From the NCBI GenBank assembly GCA_011051475.1, contig DRLE01000272.1, positions 1 through 7,880 of the forward strand: a stretch of 7,880 bases of DNA, given 5' to 3'. The notes under the pieces were generated by a model. That model was not told the DNA's origin, did not search any database, and saw nothing but the letters and a program-made list of their open reading frames with translations. Numbering within the stretch: the first letter of the stretch is position 1; the number at the start of each line of letters is the position of its first letter. Both the position numbers and the translations under genes were made by a program. The DNA is from Gammaproteobacteria bacterium. GTDB taxonomy: Bacteria > Pseudomonadota > Gammaproteobacteria > SZUA-229. Shown here one piece after another: positions 5,912-7,880 of the stretch.

Positions 5912-7880
5912 ATGCTGGGTAAACTTATCGAATGGTCCATCAACAACCGCTTTATGGTGTTGATGCTGACCTTTATCGTCACTGGTGCCGGCATTTATTC
6001 TGTCAGGCAGATACCGCTCGATGCGCTGCCTGACCTTTCCGATGTGCAGGTGATTATCAAAACCAACTTTCCCGGGCAGGCGCCACAGGTGGTGGAAGAC
6101 CAGGTGACCTATCCGCTGACCACGGCCATGCTGTCGGTGCCCAAGGCGACCAATGTGCGTGGTTATTCCTTCTTCGGCGATTCCTATGTCTATGTTATCT
6201 TCGAGGACGGTACCGATATGTACTGGGCGCGCTCGCGCGTGCTGGAATACCTCAGCCAGGTAACCAGCAAGCTGCCGGCGGCGGCCAGGCCCGAGCTCGG
6301 GCCGGACGCGACCGGTGTCGGCTGGGTCTATGAATATGCCCTGGTTGACCGTACCGGCGGAAACGACCTTTCCCAGTTGCGCAGTATCCAGGACTGGTTT
6401 CTGAAATACGAACTGCAGACCGTGCCGGGTGTGTCCGAGGTCGTGACCATCGGTGGCATGGTCAAGCAGTATCAGGTGGTGCTCGATCCTGACAGCCTGC
6501 GCGCCTATAACCTGCCACTGGCCCAGGTCAAACGGGCCATACAACGGGGTAACCAGGAAGTCGGTGGTTCGGTGATTGAAATGGCCGAGGCCGAATACAT
6601 GGTGCGCGCGACCGGCTATGTTGATGACCTGGATGATCTACGCAATATTCCCGTGGGCGTCAATAACCAGGGTACGCCAATTCTGCTCAAGGATGTGGCG
6701 CAGATTCGCCTGGGGCCGCAACTGCGTCGCGGTATTGCCGAATTGAACGGCGAAGGTGAAGTGGTCGGCGGCGTTGTTGTTATGCGCTTCGGTGAGAATG
6801 CGCTGAAAACCATCAAGGCCGCCAAGGCCAAGCTGGAGGAACTCTCCCGCAGTCTGCCTGAAGGCGTGGAAATCGTCGAAACCTATGACCGCTCGGCGCT
6901 TATCGAGCGTTCGGTAGAAACCCTGTACGGCAAGCTTATCGAGGAATTTCTGGTGGTGGCGCTGGTCTGTGGCATCTTCCTTTTCCATCTGCGTTCCGCC
7001 CTGGTCATTATTCTCTCGCTGCCGGTGGGTATTCTGATTGCCTTTATTATTATGGATCGCATGGGTATTAACGCCAATATCATGTCGCTGGGCGGGATCG
7101 CCATTGCCATCGGCGCCATGGTGGACGCGGCCATTGTGATGGTGGAAAACGTGCACAAGCATATGGAGCATACGGAGGTGACGGATGAAAACCGCTGGCA
7201 GGTCATGCTTGAAGCCTCGAAGGAAGTCGGGCCGCCACTGTTTTTCTCGCTGCTGATTATTACCCTGAGCTTTCTGCCGGTGTTCACCCTGGAGGCGCAG
7301 GAGGGGCGCATGTTCGCACCGCTGGCCTTTACCAAAACCTTTGCCATGGCCGGTGCTGCTTTTCTTTCGGTGACCCTGGTGCCGGTGCTGATGGGTTATT
7401 TTATTCGCGGTCATGTGACACCGGAACACAAGAATCCGATCAATCGGGTGCTGATAGCCGGCTATAAGCCGCTGATCGATATGGTGCTGCATTCACCGAA
7501 GCTGGTACTGGCCGGTGCCCTGTTGCTGGTTATTGTCGGCATGTGGCCGCTGCAGCATCTGGGCTCGGAGTTTATGCCGGAGCTGGATGAAGGTGACCTG
7601 CTGTATATGCCCAGCGCCTTTCCGGCAGTCTCTGCCGGCAAGGCGGAGCAGCTGCTGCAGCAGACCAACAAGCTGATCAAGACCGTGCCGGAAGTGAAAA
7701 CCGTGTTCGGCAAGGTCGGGCGCGCGGAAAGCGCCACCGACCCGGCGCCGCTGACCATGATCGAAACCACCATTCTGCTCAGGCCGCATGAAGAATGGCG
7801 TGAGGGCATGACCATGGACAAGCTTAAAAAGGAGCTGAATGAACTGATCCAGTTTCCCGGCCTGACCAATGCCTGGGTGA
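5912..7880 (+). CDS. cusA: CusA-like Cu(I)/Ag(I) RND efflux pump (3' end missing)
   Basis: The frame stays open from the ATG at 5912 to the window end: 656 codons of a family usually near 1,040-1,050 residues. GGAG at 5901-5904, inside the end of cusB, lies seven bases before the start, and only two bases separate the genes. The protein is the proton-driven inner-membrane pump of the tripartite system. Seven membrane helices are visible: about 14-33, 345-361, 364-382, 390-412, 441-462, 472-497 and 530-548. The heavy-metal RND hallmark GAMVDAAIVMVEN (401-413) includes Asp405 of the proton relay. Met566 (in EGDLLYMPS) and Met616 (in APLTMIETT) correspond to E. coli Met573 and Met623 of the periplasmic metal cleft; the third cleft Met would lie past the window. 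Met391, Met403, Met410, Met479 and Met494 match the membrane methionine relay, while position 271 is Leu. The cleft methionines favour monovalent Cu/Ag over the Zn/Co/Cd transporters. Confidence 0.95.
   Translation, partial: MLGKLIEWSINNRFMVLMLTFIVTGAGIYSVRQIPLDALPDLSDVQVIIKTNFPGQAPQVVEDQVTYPLTTAMLSVPKATNVRGYSFFGDSYVYVIFEDGTDMYWARSRVLEYLSQVTSKLPAAARPELGPDATGVGWVYEYALVDRTGGNDLSQLRSIQDWFLKYELQTVPGVSEVVTIGGMVKQYQVVLDPDSLRAYNLPLAQVKRAIQRGNQEVGGSVIEMAEAEYMVRATGYVDDLDDLRNIPVGVNNQGTPILLKDVAQIRLGPQLRRGIAELNGEGEVVGGVVVMRFGENALKTIKAAKAKLEELSRSLPEGVEIVETYDRSALIERSVETLYGKLIEEFLVVALVCGIFLFHLRSALVIILSLPVGILIAFIIMDRMGINANIMSLGGIAIAIGAMVDAAIVMVENVHKHMEHTEVTDENRWQVMLEASKEVGPPLFFSLLIITLSFLPVFTLEAQEGRMFAPLAFTKTFAMAGAAFLSVTLVPVLMGYFIRGHVTPEHKNPINRVLIAGYKPLIDMVLHSPKLVLAGALLLVIVGMWPLQHLGSEFMPELDEGDLLYMPSAFPAVSAGKAEQLLQQTNKLIKTVPEVKTVFGKVGRAESATDPAPLTMIETTILLRPHEEWREGMTMDKLKKELNELIQFPGLTNAWV

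Noticed and set aside
5846..6544. Minus-strand open frame (232 codons) across the cusB end and cusA start
   Set aside because: It covers two tightly coupled plus-strand genes and looks like a codon-bias shadow.
6638..7492. Long minus-strand open frame (284 codons) opposite cusA
   Set aside because: It is antisense to a conserved RND pump frame. It is full of His, Gln and Arg from reversed codons and shows no domain or ribosome site of note.

Overview
The window is a 7.9 kb piece of what looks like a gammaproteobacterial chromosome of moderately high G+C. All six protein genes lie on the plus strand. The evidence for a gammaproteobacterium is the hisZ–purA pair, the CusCBA-type efflux system and the character of the intergenic repeats. 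This placement is an inference; no rRNA or other marker is present. A hisZ gene implies a short-form HisG elsewhere in the genome, which excludes Escherichia-like enterics, whose HisG is the long form.

Region 1 (1-2518) is housekeeping. It holds the 3' part of hisZ, the histidyl-tRNA-synthetase-like regulatory subunit of ATP phosphoribosyltransferase, and a complete, canonical purA (adenylosuccinate synthetase). The gap of about 208 bases between them is packed with small repeats. There is a 9-bp duplication at the hisZ 3' end, a GTGAATA-type heptamer cluster that also supplies the hisZ stop codon, a 75-bp near-perfect palindrome able to form a 27-bp stem, and three 9-bp TTTGCG-led tandem units.

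Region 2 (2519-7880) is a copper/silver export module. A short gene encodes a secreted or membrane-bound protein rich in Cys, His and Met, whose family I cannot name. It is followed by an outer-membrane TolC-family channel (CusC-like), a periplasmic adaptor (CusB-like) and an inner-membrane RND pump (CusA-like, cut by the window end). The adaptor carries an N-terminal heavy-metal-binding segment and a fused C-terminal CusF-like copper-chaperone domain. The cusC and cusB genes overlap by 14 bases, and cusA starts two bases after cusB, so the three are very likely co-transcribed and translationally coupled. The fused CusF domain probably collects periplasmic Cu(I)/Ag(I), the adaptor passes it to the pump cleft (conserved Met566 and Met616), and the channel releases it outside the cell.

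The overall system is a known type. The points most worth a second look are the unassigned metal-ligand-rich small protein ahead of the operon, the CusB–CusF fusion, a Leu at one position of the CusA methionine relay, and the repeat-filled hisZ–purA gap. I see no transposase, tRNA, CRISPR array, copper-responsive regulator gene or recognisable copper operator in the window.
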